Part shown: positions 1-8,372 of the stretch, in pieces | Layout of the letters: each line of letters begins with the position of its first letter | How positions within the stretch are numbered: the first letter of the stretch is position 1 | DNA from: Rhodopirellula sp. P2 | GTDB taxonomy: Bacteria; Planctomycetota; Planctomycetia; Pirellulales; Pirellulaceae | DNA: 64,000 nt | Reading direction: 5' to 3' | NCBI RefSeq assembly: GCF_028768465.1 | Contig: NZ_CP118225.1 | Coordinates: forward strand, 496,001-560,000 | Program-made: the position numbers and the translations under genes | The notes under the pieces: model-generated | Told to the model about the DNA's origin: nothing | The model's input: the letters and a program-made list of their open reading frames with translations, nothing else | The model's database searches: none

Positions 1-1
1 C

Positions 2-1573
2 ACAGCAACGCGTTGGCTCGATGACATCCACCGCTCGCTGTGGACTCGCGTCTCCGCGTCCGCGCTGCTGGCGTTGTCATCCAGCGTCGTTTCGTCATCG
101 CAAAGCTCCGCTCAAACGGCTTACCCAGCTCCGCCACCACCATCGGCCTACGGTGCACCACCCTCGCTGCAGGGCACAGCGGCGGCCCCGACCAATTCGA
201 CTTACGGTCAATCGGTCTATGGCGGCCCGTCCGCCTACGGCGCACCTGGAACGACGGCTCCCGCGACAACCGCACCTGCACCGACGGCAGGCAATCCCTA
301 CGCCGCGCCGACTTATGGCGGAAACGTTGCAGCGCCTCCCGCGGCCTACCCCAACGGCGCGTATCAGGGACAAACTTATCAGGGACAAACCTACCAAGGT
401 GACGTCTATCAAGGCGGAACGTTGCCCGGTCCTTTGCAGGGCAGCTTCCCATCGTCGCCCAGCTTGGCACCTCCGGTTGTCAATCAGCCCACCGTTCGGG
501 AAGCCGACCTGATCATCCAAGGTTACCCCGCTCGCACGGGTCGACTGATGTTCGGCGGTGCGGTCAACAGTGACGCCGGTGTCACCGGCCAGATCACCGT
601 GGATGAACGCAACTTTGACATCAGTCGCTGGCCGACTTCCTTTGGCGATCTGTTCAGCGGCACTGCCTTCCGTGGTGCTGGCCAAACGTTTCGACTGGAA
701 GCAGCTCCCGGGAGTGATTACCAACGATACACCGCTCAGTTCGCGGACCCCAACCTGTTGGGTTACTTGCCCATCAGCATGTCGCTGAGTGGGTTCTTGT
801 ACGATCGCAACTTTGACGACTGGGACGAAAACCGCCTCGGCGGCCGAGCCAGCTTTGGTTATCGCGTGACCCCTGACCTTTCGATTTCGCTTGGCGTCGG
901 CGGACAAAATGTCGAGATCACGGACCCGCGAGTCAACACGGTGCCCGAACTGAATTCGGCCCTCGGCGACAACGCATTGTTCAGTGGCATGGCATCGCTG
1001 ATCCACGACACTCGCAACAGCCCGTTGCAACCCAGTCGCGGTCACTACTTTGAATTGAGTTTCGAACAAACCTTTGGCGACTACGAGTACTCCACCTTCG
1101 AAGCCGAGTACCGCAAGTACTGGTTGCTTCGCGAACGAGCTGATGGCTCGGGGAAACAAACCCTTTCCTACAGCGTGCAACTGGGCTTCAGCGGCGACGA
1201 AACACCGATCTTCGAAAACTACTTTGCCGGTGGTTACGCGACGATTCGCGGTTTCGATTTCCGTGGTGCCAGCCCGGTCATCAACGGCGTGGAAGTCGGG
1301 GGTCAGTTCCAATGGTTGAACTCAGTCGAATACATGTTCCCGTTGACCGCCGACGACGCCTTTCGCGGCGTTGCCTTTGTTGACTTCGGAACGGTCGAAC
1401 AAGACATCGAGATTGACACCGATAACTTCCGCGTCGCTCCTGGCTTTGGTCTGCGTGTCGCGATCCCCATGCTCGGTCCCGCCCCGCTGGCGTTCGACTT
1501 TGCATTCCCAGTTGCGATGGCCGACACGGACGACGAGCGAATGTTCAGTTTCTACATGAGTGCGATCCGCTGA
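2..1573 (+). CDS. Omp85/BamA-type outer-membrane beta-barrel protein, 5' end outside window
   Basis: The frame is open from base 2 with no start codon that fits, so the gene probably begins before the window. The first visible residues include a basic stretch (RSLWTR), a hydrophobic stretch and then SSAQTA, which look like a signal peptide and cleavage site. About 120 residues rich in Pro, Tyr, Ala and Gly follow. From about residue 175 the sequence alternates like a 16-strand Omp85 barrel, with the IRGF motif (GGYATIRGF) typical of the BamA/TamA strand-lock loop and a final aromatic-rich strand ending SFYMSAIR. No POTRA domain is visible between the putative signal and the barrel. The likely role is outer-membrane protein insertion or secretion. 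The family assignment is good; the substrate is unknown. Confidence 0.8.
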   Translation, partial: TATRWLDDIHRSLWTRVSASALLALSSSVVSSSQSSAQTAYPAPPPPSAYGAPPSLQGTAAAPTNSTYGQSVYGGPSAYGAPGTTAPATTAPAPTAGNPYAAPTYGGNVAAPPAAYPNGAYQGQTYQGQTYQGDVYQGGTLPGPLQGSFPSSPSLAPPVVNQPTVREADLIIQGYPARTGRLMFGGAVNSDAGVTGQITVDERNFDISRWPTSFGDLFSGTAFRGAGQTFRLEAAPGSDYQRYTAQFADPNLLGYLPISMSLSGFLYDRNFDDWDENRLGGRASFGYRVTPDLSISLGVGGQNVEITDPRVNTVPELNSALGDNALFSGMASLIHDTRNSPLQPSRGHYFELSFEQTFGDYEYSTFEAEYRKYWLLRERADGSGKQTLSYSVQLGFSGDETPIFENYFAGGYATIRGFDFRGASPVINGVEVGGQFQWLNSVEYMFPLTADDAFRGVAFVDFGTVEQDIEIDTDNFRVAPGFGLRVAIPMLGPAPLAFDFAFPVAMADTDDERMFSFYMSAIR

Positions 1574-1636
1574 TCCGGGCCTGACATCGCTGGTTCGGTT
1601 CGAAATCCGAACGGCGGGGCCCCAGTGGTCTCGCCC

Positions 1637-1768
1637 AATGCCATCTACTTTGTAGCGGAACGGCGCGAGCCGTCCGGTGACGCGCCGGAAAACATCCACG
1701 TTTTACCGGACGGCTTGCGCCGTTCCGCTAACAAAATCCCCTCGGTTGGTTCTAACGTAGATGGCATT
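1637..1768. repeat. Nested palindromic repeat element
   Basis: A 26-base arm starting TAGCGGAACGGC (1653-1678) has a near-perfect inverted partner at 1705-1730. Outside it a second inverted pair matches exactly: AATGCCATCTAC at 1637-1648 and GTAGATGGCATT at 1757-1768. The element fills the space between two convergent genes. It resembles a REP or MITE-like element and could fold into a long hairpin that ends transcription from both sides. Confidence 0.75.
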
Positions 1769-1785
1769 GTGCTCTCGCCAGCGGA

Positions 1786-2604
1786 CTACTTCGCTGATCC
1801 GGTTTGGTTGGCGGCGGCCTTTTCTTCGGCCGCACTGGGCCGAAAGTACTTGGGCAACACGTCCATCGGATCGGTCGTCTGCCCCGCCAAATACTTTTGA
1901 TTGGCCAGCCTCGCGAGCGCGGAAGCCAAGGATTGCTGCCGAACGACGGTCTTCAGATGATCCGCCGGCAGCCCCTCCTTCATCGCGTCCCCTGTGACCC
2001 AAATTCCTGCAGCGGCTGATTCCAAAGCCTCCAGCCAGTGAGCTCGATCGAGCAGCTCGACCGGTCCCTCGGATGCCCAGCCTGAGTCCTGTTCCCGGAA
2101 CCATCCCACAAATGTTTGGCCGCGATAGGCATCCAGCCCGACCAACAATCGCTGACCGGGTGCCGGCCACTCAGCCGGCGTGGAATCTTTTTCGAAGGAA
2201 TTGGCTGGCAACACAGCGGCTGCCAAAACAGACAGAGAATCCAACGTCACCACGGGGATTCCCCAGGCATACGCCAACGTTTTCGCGGTGGCTGCGGCGA
2301 TGCGCAGCCCGGTGAACGATCCAGGACCATCGGCAACCGCGATGTAGTCCGGTCGAGTGGCAGGGGTGCAAAAATCGCTGCCCGCTAAGGTGGTCTCCGG
2401 ACGTTTTTCGCCTGGATTGATCGCCTGCAACAGTGTTTGCAGGGCTGGAGTCAGTGAGGCGGTGGCCCGCACATCGCTCGGCAATTCAAGCGTCTGGACG
2501 ACCTTGTCCCCCTGAATCAAAGCCACCGAACCTTCGCGACCGATGACTTCCAGAGCCAATCCGATGACTGGTCGTGGGCTGCCATATTCGGTCTGGGGGT
2601 CCAT
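1786..2604 (-). CDS. tsaB: tRNA threonylcarbamoyladenosine biosynthesis protein TsaB
   Basis: 272 residues. TsaB is the non-catalytic partner of TsaD in the complex that transfers threonylcarbamoyl to A37 of ANN-decoding tRNAs in the cytoplasm. The family signature VADGPGSFTGLRIA is at about residues 90-103, followed by the AKTLAYAWGIPVV segment of the ASKHA fold. The usual first strand (LAIDTS in other TsaB proteins) reads IGLALEVIG here, so it is divergent. The C-terminal motif PKYFRPSA matches the family end. Length is somewhat above the usual 220-240. It is divergent from the phosphoesterase at 2713 and convergent with the barrel gene. Confidence 0.88.
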   Translation of the reverse strand: MDPQTEYGSPRPVIGLALEVIGREGSVALIQGDKVVQTLELPSDVRATASLTPALQTLLQAINPGEKRPETTLAGSDFCTPATRPDYIAVADGPGSFTGLRIAAATAKTLAYAWGIPVVTLDSLSVLAAAVLPANSFEKDSTPAEWPAPGQRLLVGLDAYRGQTFVGWFREQDSGWASEGPVELLDRAHWLEALESAAAGIWVTGDAMKEGLPADHLKTVVRQQSLASALARLANQKYLAGQTTDPMDVLPKYFRPSAAEEKAAANQTGSAK

Positions 2605-2702
2605 GGTCGAGAACTCGTCGAGTGAATTGCGTGGGATTGTCGTGCAAAATTGGTCCAGACTACAATGACACTCGGCAGGTTAAGCATCCAGGTGAGGTGA
2701 CC

Positions 2703-2707
2703 GAGGA
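2703..2707 (+). promoter_or_regulatory. Ribosome binding site deciding a GTG start
   Basis: GAGGA lies 5 bases before GTG at 2713. It supports that start for the first phosphoesterase, since no ATG is available near the conserved ALISDIHGN motif. Confidence 0.6.
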
Positions 2708-2712
2708 ATTTT

Positions 2713-3471
2713 GTGAAGCGAGCGTTGATCAGCGACATCCACGGGAACCTTGAAGCGCTGCAAGCGGTTCTGGAAGACATCGACAAGGTCGGGGTCCAAG
2801 AAGTCATATGCCTGGGCGATATCATTGGATATGGCCCCAACCCATGTGAGTGCTTGGATCTGGTGATGCGACGATGCAAACACACCATCTTGGGCAACCA
2901 CGATCAGGCAGCCCTGTTTGATCCAGACGGGTTCAACCCGATGGCTCTGCGGGCGATCTATTGGACTCGCGACGAACTGGACAGCGGCAAAGGCGGCCCC
3001 GCCCAGATGAACGCTCGCTGGGACTTCTTGGGTGAGTTGCCACGCTTCATCGATGACGGCGATTTCAAATTTGTCCACGGCTCGCCCCGCGACCCGACCA
3101 ACGAATACGTCTTCCCCGAATACATGTACGATGCTCGCAAGATGGAAATCCTGTTCGGGAAAATCGACAAGTACTGCTTCATGGGGCACACGCACTTGCC
3201 GGGCGTGTTCACCACCGAGTGCGAATTCGTCACGCCGGACGAGTGCGATCACACGTACACTCTGGGCAACAACAAACTGATGATCAACGTCGGCAGCGTT
3301 GGCCAACCGCGAGACGAAAACAACCAATCGTGCTACGTCATCTTGGACACCGATGCCCAAACGTTGACCTACCGCCGAGTGGAATACGATTTCGAGAAGA
3401 CGGCTCAAAAGATTTACGCACAACCCGATCTGGACGATGCCCTGGGCGATCGACTGAAACGAGGACATTGA
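2713..3471 (+). CDS. Metallophosphoesterase family protein, copy 1
   Basis: 252 residues starting at GTG. All calcineurin-like metal motifs are present in order: SDIHGN near residue 7, GDIIGYGPNP near 36, GNHD near 62, the His in FVHGSPRDPTNEYVF near 118, and GHTH near 158. This is the small YfcE/diadenosine tetraphosphatase-like class, which hydrolyses phosphodiester or phosphoanhydride bonds with two metal ions. It ends 4 bases before the next gene, a clear paralogue, so the two are almost certainly co-transcribed. The substrate cannot be told from sequence. Confidence 0.85.
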   Translation: MKRALISDIHGNLEALQAVLEDIDKVGVQEVICLGDIIGYGPNPCECLDLVMRRCKHTILGNHDQAALFDPDGFNPMALRAIYWTRDELDSGKGGPAQMNARWDFLGELPRFIDDGDFKFVHGSPRDPTNEYVFPEYMYDARKMEILFGKIDKYCFMGHTHLPGVFTTECEFVTPDECDHTYTLGNNKLMINVGSVGQPRDENNQSCYVILDTDAQTLTYRRVEYDFEKTAQKIYAQPDLDDALGDRLKRGH

Positions 3472-3475
3472 TCGG

Positions 3476-4234
3476 GTGACACGCACAGCCATTCTTAGCG
3501 ACATTCACGGAAACCTATCCGCGCTCGAAGCCGTTCTGGCCGATGTGGAGGCTCAAAAGGTCGATCGCATCGTCTGCTTGGGCGACGTGGTCGGCTACGG
3601 CCCTGAACCCTGTGCGTGCCTGGACATCGTGATGGGGTTTGATTTCTGCGTCCTCGGGAACCACGACAGCAGTTCTCTGTTCGACCCCGAAGGATTCAAC
3701 GTCGCGGCCGAGCAAGCGATTTTCTGGACCCGCAGCCAACTCGAAGCAATCGGTGACGATCCAGGCGCCAGCCGCAAACGGATCGAATACCTGTGTGCGT
3801 TGCCGCGAACCGTTCGCGAAGACCACTGGTTGTTTGTCCATGGTTCGCCACGTGGACCAACCAACGAATACGTCTTTCCCGAAGACGCTCAGAACACGAA
3901 GAAGATGGAAAAGCTGTTTTCGCTCGTCCCACGTGTTTGCTTCCAAGGGCACACGCATGTTCCGGGTGTGTTCACGATGGAACAACGCTTCGTCCGCCCG
4001 GCGGACACTGGCACGGGGTACTCCCTGGCCGATCCCAACGCGAAACTGATGGTCAACGTCGGCAGTGTGGGCCAGCCACGTGATGGCGACCCTCGCAGTT
4101 GTTACGCGATTGTGGAACCGGATCTGGTGATGTTTCGCCGAGTCGAATACGACATCGAGCGGACCGTCCAAGCCATTGAGAAAGAAGCCGAGCTGGACAA
4201 TTTCCTAGGCTATCGGCTTCGCGAAGGCCGCTGA
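3476..4234 (+). CDS. Metallophosphoesterase family protein, copy 2
   Basis: 252 residues starting at GTG, the same length as the upstream paralogue. The same motifs occur: SDIHGN, GDVVGYGPEP, GNHD, FVHGSPRGPTNEYVF, GHTH, and the shared NVGSVGQPRD and VEYD segments near the end. The pair looks like an old tandem duplication, because identity is spread over the whole length but is far from complete. Keeping both copies suggests different substrates or a heteromer. Function beyond the hydrolase family is not supported. Confidence 0.85.
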   Translation: MTRTAILSDIHGNLSALEAVLADVEAQKVDRIVCLGDVVGYGPEPCACLDIVMGFDFCVLGNHDSSSLFDPEGFNVAAEQAIFWTRSQLEAIGDDPGASRKRIEYLCALPRTVREDHWLFVHGSPRGPTNEYVFPEDAQNTKKMEKLFSLVPRVCFQGHTHVPGVFTMEQRFVRPADTGTGYSLADPNAKLMVNVGSVGQPRDGDPRSCYAIVEPDLVMFRRVEYDIERTVQAIEKEAELDNFLGYRLREGR

Positions 4235-4297
4235 GAAAAACGAGTGGCCGATGCCCGGCCAACGCTTGCGCCCGTTTCAGCCCATTGCCAGAATGCG

Positions 4298-4495
4298 TTA
4301 GACGCGGACGTCAATGTGGCCGCTGGCGAGTTGCTTTTGGACGTCAGCCACTTCGGCGATCATCTGCACAATCGCATCGCCGGTCTGTCTTTGCACATCC
4401 AGATTTTGTCCCAGCAACGCCACGTCAATCTGCGTTTGGGTTGCGTCTTGGCGGGCCTGCAGGACCTGCTGAACGGCGGGTGGAATGGCACTCAT
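4298..4495 (-). CDS. Small YjfB-like putative motility protein
   Basis: 65 residues from an ATG at 4495 (MSAIPPAVQQ...). The sequence is mostly amphipathic helix, rich in Gln and Ala, with a central LDVQRQTGDAIVQMI segment like the short YjfB family of proteins linked to flagellar function. The frame extends further upstream, but the MSAIPP start fits the family length. It stands alone between convergent and same-strand genes. The match is to a short, low-complexity family, so the function is tentative. Confidence 0.5.
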   Translation of the reverse strand: MSAIPPAVQQVLQARQDATQTQIDVALLGQNLDVQRQTGDAIVQMIAEVADVQKQLASGHIDVRV

Positions 4496-4707
4496 GATCA
4501 AACTCGCAAAAAGGTTTGCACGTCGCATCGAACCAGGCACACCCTCGCTCGACACGCAAACCTACGTCACCTTTCGGCCTCCCCGCCGCAATCCTCCTGG
4601 CGGGGCCATGGAAACGTGGCTGAACGTCCGTGGCCCTCACCATTGATTCCGATTGTGCGGGTCGCACCGGCTGATCGCCTCACTTGCAGGCGGCGACCTT
4701 CGCCGAC

Positions 4708-5808
4708 TCAGTTGCCTTGCAAGATCGCTGGAATCGGCTTCCCCGCCAGTTCGTCCATGATGCCCTGACTGCGTTCTTGAGCGTTGAGGACTTCCATTTT
4801 GCCGACGAACAACATCACTTCGCCACCCTCGGGAATGGCCTCTTGAATCAATTTGCCAGCCGCGCGTCCAGCCAAGTAGTTGCTGGTGCCCAGGTAGAAT
4901 TTTCGGCGTGAGGCCGGCGCATCGCTGTCCTGGCAGATCACCGTGGTGGCTTGGCACGCCTCGTTGATCATCGCCACTTGGTTCTCGGGATCGATCGGGC
5001 TGATTGCAATCCCGTCCACTTTCGCGGCCACGTTGGATTCCAAGAATCGCTTTTGCTCTTCGATGGAACCGGAAGAAGGCATCTGCACATCAACCTCACA
5101 ACCAAATTGCTCCGCCGCACGTTTGCAGCCGGCATCGGCCAGCGTCCAAAACGGGTCCAATGAATTGGTGATGTAGGCGACACGGACCCCCGCCCCGTCG
5201 ATTTGCTCCTCACCGGACAAAATCGGGCCTTGGCCTGACTTCATCGCGTCCACGTCCGCCGCGAACTCGTTGACATTGTCGAGGGTGATCGACCGGTGAG
5301 GAATGATGATCATCCCCGACTCAGGCACCTCGACTTGCCCGCCTTTCACCAGCGTCGTCAGCCACTGCACACTGCGATACCCAAACGCGTAGGGTTGCTG
5401 CACAACCGTGCCAAAGACGGACTGATCGCGAATGCCAGCCAAAGTGTCCGGGTGCTCATCAAATCCAACTACCGAAACTTTTCCGACCGCGTCGCTGCTC
5501 CGAAGCGCCGCCAAAATCATCGGCGTGTTCTGGCTCCAGAGCCCAACCAAGCACCCCACATTCGGATGCCGCAACAACGTCGTTTCGGCATTTTCTTTCG
5601 CTTTCGAATTGTCCTGGTTGTCGGTCAGAATCCCCAGCACGGTGTAGTTACCGCACTGACGCGGAAAACCAGACGCATCCACCGAAGCCTGCCCCACCGT
5701 TTCAGGGCCGGATTGCGATTGTTCCGAGGAACTGGAACCAGATTTGCTGCATCCAAGCAGCAGAACCAAACCGAGACATCCCAACCAACAGCGAGCCATA
5801 ACGACCAT
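4708..5808 (-). CDS. Sugar-binding-type periplasmic lipoprotein with circularly permuted lobes
   Basis: 366 residues. A lipoprotein signal ends in LLLGC (Cys20) and a Ser-rich linker follows. Residues 54-192 read as the C-terminal lobe of a ribose-type binding protein (YTVLGILTDN, CLVGLWSQN, VSVVGFDEHP, GTVVQQPYAFGYRSV). Residues 208-366 read as the N-terminal lobe (VRVAYITNSLDPFW, VDGIAISPIDPENQ, CQDSDAP, GRAAGKLIQEA, GEVMLFVG). In the Peripla_BP_4 family the order is the reverse. The protein stops at AILQGN, just where the normal chain would cross the hinge into the lobe found here at residue 54. No permease or ATPase gene is adjacent. It would bind a small solute, probably a sugar, at the outer face of the inner membrane. 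Confidence 0.8.
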   Translation of the reverse strand: MVVMARCWLGCLGLVLLLGCSKSGSSSSEQSQSGPETVGQASVDASGFPRQCGNYTVLGILTDNQDNSKAKENAETTLLRHPNVGCLVGLWSQNTPMILAALRSSDAVGKVSVVGFDEHPDTLAGIRDQSVFGTVVQQPYAFGYRSVQWLTTLVKGGQVEVPESGMIIIPHRSITLDNVNEFAADVDAMKSGQGPILSGEEQIDGAGVRVAYITNSLDPFWTLADAGCKRAAEQFGCEVDVQMPSSGSIEEQKRFLESNVAAKVDGIAISPIDPENQVAMINEACQATTVICQDSDAPASRRKFYLGTSNYLAGRAAGKLIQEAIPEGGEVMLFVGKMEVLNAQERSQGIMDELAGKPIPAILQGN

Positions 5809-6073
5809 TCACGCAAGAGAACCAGAATAAGAAACGTCCCAGTTTAGCAAAGTCGTTCGGCTTCCATGGGATGCCGCAGAGGCACGACGCAGGCCCGAAA
5901 CCGGTATGAAACCCGCGCGTAATGAAGCCCTTCGAACCAAAGATTTGGCGGAGAAGGTGGCGCGATCAGACATTTTGATCCCAGGACTTCGGGTTTGCGA
6001 ACGCATAAAATTCAATCGATCCGACCGCAAACAGTTCCCGACCTCTCCTCCCAACAAACCCTTCAGGTGCCCC

Positions 6074-6580
6074 ATGAACACGCCTCTCAAAACACTGAGT
6101 CCCACAAAACGCCTTCTGCCCGCTTGGGCGTCGACAGGTCTGGTGGCGTTGGCTATCGCCGGCCTGGGAGCGTTTTTCTTTGCCTCCGATGCGTCCGCCC
6201 AAGGTTACCGGTATGGAATCCAAAGCAACGGATTCAATCGTGGCGGCAGCGCCATCATCGGCCAACGAGGCGGTTTGCCTCAAAACAACTACACCGCCCG
6301 CCGTCCCAGCATCAGCGGCACCAACTCAAATCGCGGGTCAGTGACAAATTACTACTACAACACCCCACGTCGATCTGGCTACCGCGGTGGGTATGGTTAC
6401 GGCGGCTACGGGTATGGTGGATATGGGTACGGCTACCGCAGCTATGGATACGGTTTCGTGCCTGGAACGGTCAGCGGAACCGGATTGCAAGTTGGCCCTG
6501 GAGGCGGGGTGCAGTTCGGAACGGGAACCTACTATGCCGTTCCACGCTACTACGGCGTGCCAACCTACGGGTTCCGCTGA
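6074..6580 (+). CDS. Gly/Tyr-rich exported protein of unknown function
   Basis: 168 residues from ATG at 6074. A long signal peptide (LLPAWASTGLVALAIAGLG... ending FASDASAQG) is followed by an Asn/Arg/Gly-rich part. A tract of repeated GYGG/YGY tripeptides covers about residues 100-130, and the tail is Gly- and Tyr-rich. There is no catalytic motif. Such low-complexity exported proteins could be matrix or cell-surface components, but this is inference. It is divergent from the binding protein at 4708-5808 across a 265-base gap. Confidence 0.65.
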   Translation: MNTPLKTLSPTKRLLPAWASTGLVALAIAGLGAFFFASDASAQGYRYGIQSNGFNRGGSAIIGQRGGLPQNNYTARRPSISGTNSNRGSVTNYYYNTPRRSGYRGGYGYGGYGYGGYGYGYRSYGYGFVPGTVSGTGLQVGPGGGVQFGTGTYYAVPRYYGVPTYGFR

Positions 6581-6742
6581 GAAGAGAAGAAGGAGCAAAC
6601 GATCGTCGGGATGGAATGGTGGCGAAGCGACCCAAATTTGGCCGACAAACGAAGTTCACGCCTCTTTTGGTTCGCCCTTTGCCTGTGAGTGGGCTGCGAT
6701 CATAATGTCGGCCCCCGTTTCCCATCGCACCAGGATCTCCTC

Positions 6743-8113
6743 ATGTCTCTTGCCGTTGAGTCCAAATCGGACGTGGATCACCAAACCACCTACTTTCGCT
6801 GCATTTCAGGCTGCAGCGCAAAGCACTCGATCTTTGATGTGATCTACACCTGCCCGACTTGCGGCAGTCTGCTGGAGGTCTATCACGAGCGGGAACCTCT
6901 GAAACAAAAAAACGCCTACCAGTGGCAACAACTCTTCGATTCTCGTGCCAGCACTTCGAAATGGCCATTCGGCAGCGGCGTCTGGGGCATGCGAGAGTGG
7001 GTTGTTCCGTCGTTGGCGAACGAAAACATCGTCAGCATGTTCGAGGGGAACACGAACCTGTTTTGGGCCGAGCGACTCGGTGCCCAACTCGGTGTTCCCG
7101 ATCTATGGATCAAACTCTGCGGCAACAGCCACACGGGCAGCTTCAAAGACTTGGGCATGACCGTGCTGGTCAGCGTCGTCAAACAAATGATGGCCCAAGG
7201 CAGCAGCGTCAAAGCCGTCGCCTGCGCCAGCACCGGTGACACGAGTGCGGCGTTGGCCGCTTACGCCGCCTACGCGGGCATCCCCGCCGTGATCTTCTTG
7301 CCCGCTGGGAAAGTCAGCACCGCGCAGTTGATCCAACCCGTCGCCAACGGTGCCCACGTGTTGGCACTCGACACCGACTTCGACGGCTGCATGAAGATCG
7401 TTCAAGAAGTCACTCAGGACAATTCGATCTACCTCGCCAACTCGATGAACAGCCTTCGCATCGAGGGCCAAAAAACGGTCGGTATCGAACTGGTGCGCCA
7501 ATTTGAGTGGGAAGTCCCGGACTGGATCATCATCCCGGTTGGCAACCTCGGAAACATCAGTGCGCTCTACAAGGGTTTCAAGCTGATGCTGGACCTGGGG
7601 TTGATCAACCGCATGCCGCGCTTGGTCGCCGCCCAAGCCGAACGCGCCAACCCGTTCTACACCGCTTACAAAAACGGCTTCGCGGAAAAAGTCAGCGTCA
7701 CTGCTCAAGACACGCTCGCCAACGCGATTCGAATTGGCGATCCGGTCAGCTACGCCAAAGCGGTCAAAGCCGTCCAAGAGACCAACGGCATTGTCGAACA
7801 AGCCACCGAAAATGAACTGGCCGAAGCGTCGGCGTCCGCTGACTTGACGGGCATGTTCACGTGCCCGCACACCGGCGTCGCCCTGGCCGTGCTGAAGAAA
7901 CTGATCGATCGAGGTGAGATCTCCTCCAAGGACAAAACTGTTGTGATCAGCACCGCGCACGGGCTGAAGTTCACGGACTTCAAAGTTGGCTATCACGAGT
8001 CAACTCTCGAAGGCATCGACAGCAAACACGCCAACCCAGCGGTCCACTTGCCCGCCGACGCCAACGCTGTCAAAGACGAGATCGCTCGCCGCCTGGAACA
8101 ACACAACGGCTGA
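6743..8113 (+). CDS. thrC: Threonine synthase
   Basis: 456 residues from ATG at 6743. It converts O-phosphohomoserine to threonine with PLP. An N-terminal Cys-rich segment (CISGC...CPTCG, residues 18-42) resembles a zinc ribbon. The PLP lysine sits in [13 protein letters not shown], and the substrate loop [20 protein letters not shown] and the [10 protein letters not shown] motif follow. The [14 protein letters not shown] segment binds the cofactor phosphate. Length and motifs match the fold-type II threonine synthases of the shorter, plant-like class. It is a single gene with no other threonine genes beside it. Confidence 0.93.
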   Translation: MSLAVESKSDVDHQTTYFRCISGCSAKHSIFDVIYTCPTCGSLLEVYHEREPLKQKNAYQWQQLFDSRASTSKWPFGSGVWGMREWVVPSLANENIVSMFEGNTNLFWAERLGAQLGVPDLWIKLCGNSHTGSFKDLGMTVLVSVVKQMMAQGSSVKAVACASTGDTSAALAAYAAYAGIPAVIFLPAGKVSTAQLIQPVANGAHVLALDTDFDGCMKIVQEVTQDNSIYLANSMNSLRIEGQKTVGIELVRQFEWEVPDWIIIPVGNLGNISALYKGFKLMLDLGLINRMPRLVAAQAERANPFYTAYKNGFAEKVSVTAQDTLANAIRIGDPVSYAKAVKAVQETNGIVEQATENELAEASASADLTGMFTCPHTGVALAVLKKLIDRGEISSKDKTVVISTAHGLKFTDFKVGYHESTLEGIDSKHANPAVHLPADANAVKDEIARRLEQHNG

Positions 8114-8179
8114 TCCATTCGTAAGGCAGGCTTGTCTTGGAGCAGGCCTGCACAAAGACGGTTTGTGCGAAGCAGTCAC

Positions 8180-8197
8180 GGCGGCGTTTTTGCCGCC
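8180..8197. terminator. Hairpin downstream of thrC
   Basis: GGCGGC and GCCGCC form a 6-bp stem around a T-rich loop (GTTTTT), 66 bases after the thrC stop. No T-run follows the stem, so intrinsic termination is uncertain. The rest of 8114-8372 shows no gene. Confidence 0.35.
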
Positions 8198-8372
8198 TGG
8201 CGTGGGGTACGGTTCCGAAGTGCAACTGGAGCGGACGCCTCCACGGTGCATGTGTTTTGCCCGTCTATTTTGGTGCCAGTGCTTCGCAGCCAGGAAACAT
8301 GACTCATCTGCCCCACAAGGGACACCAACAAGTGGTCAACTCGCGGGCAAACCACCTGGCTAGACGGCTGCC

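Noticed and set aside
95..1312. A 405-codon minus-strand frame opposite the barrel gene
   Set aside because: The plus-strand frame has clear Omp85 barrel features; the minus frame shows only Arg/Val-rich sequence typical of antisense reading.
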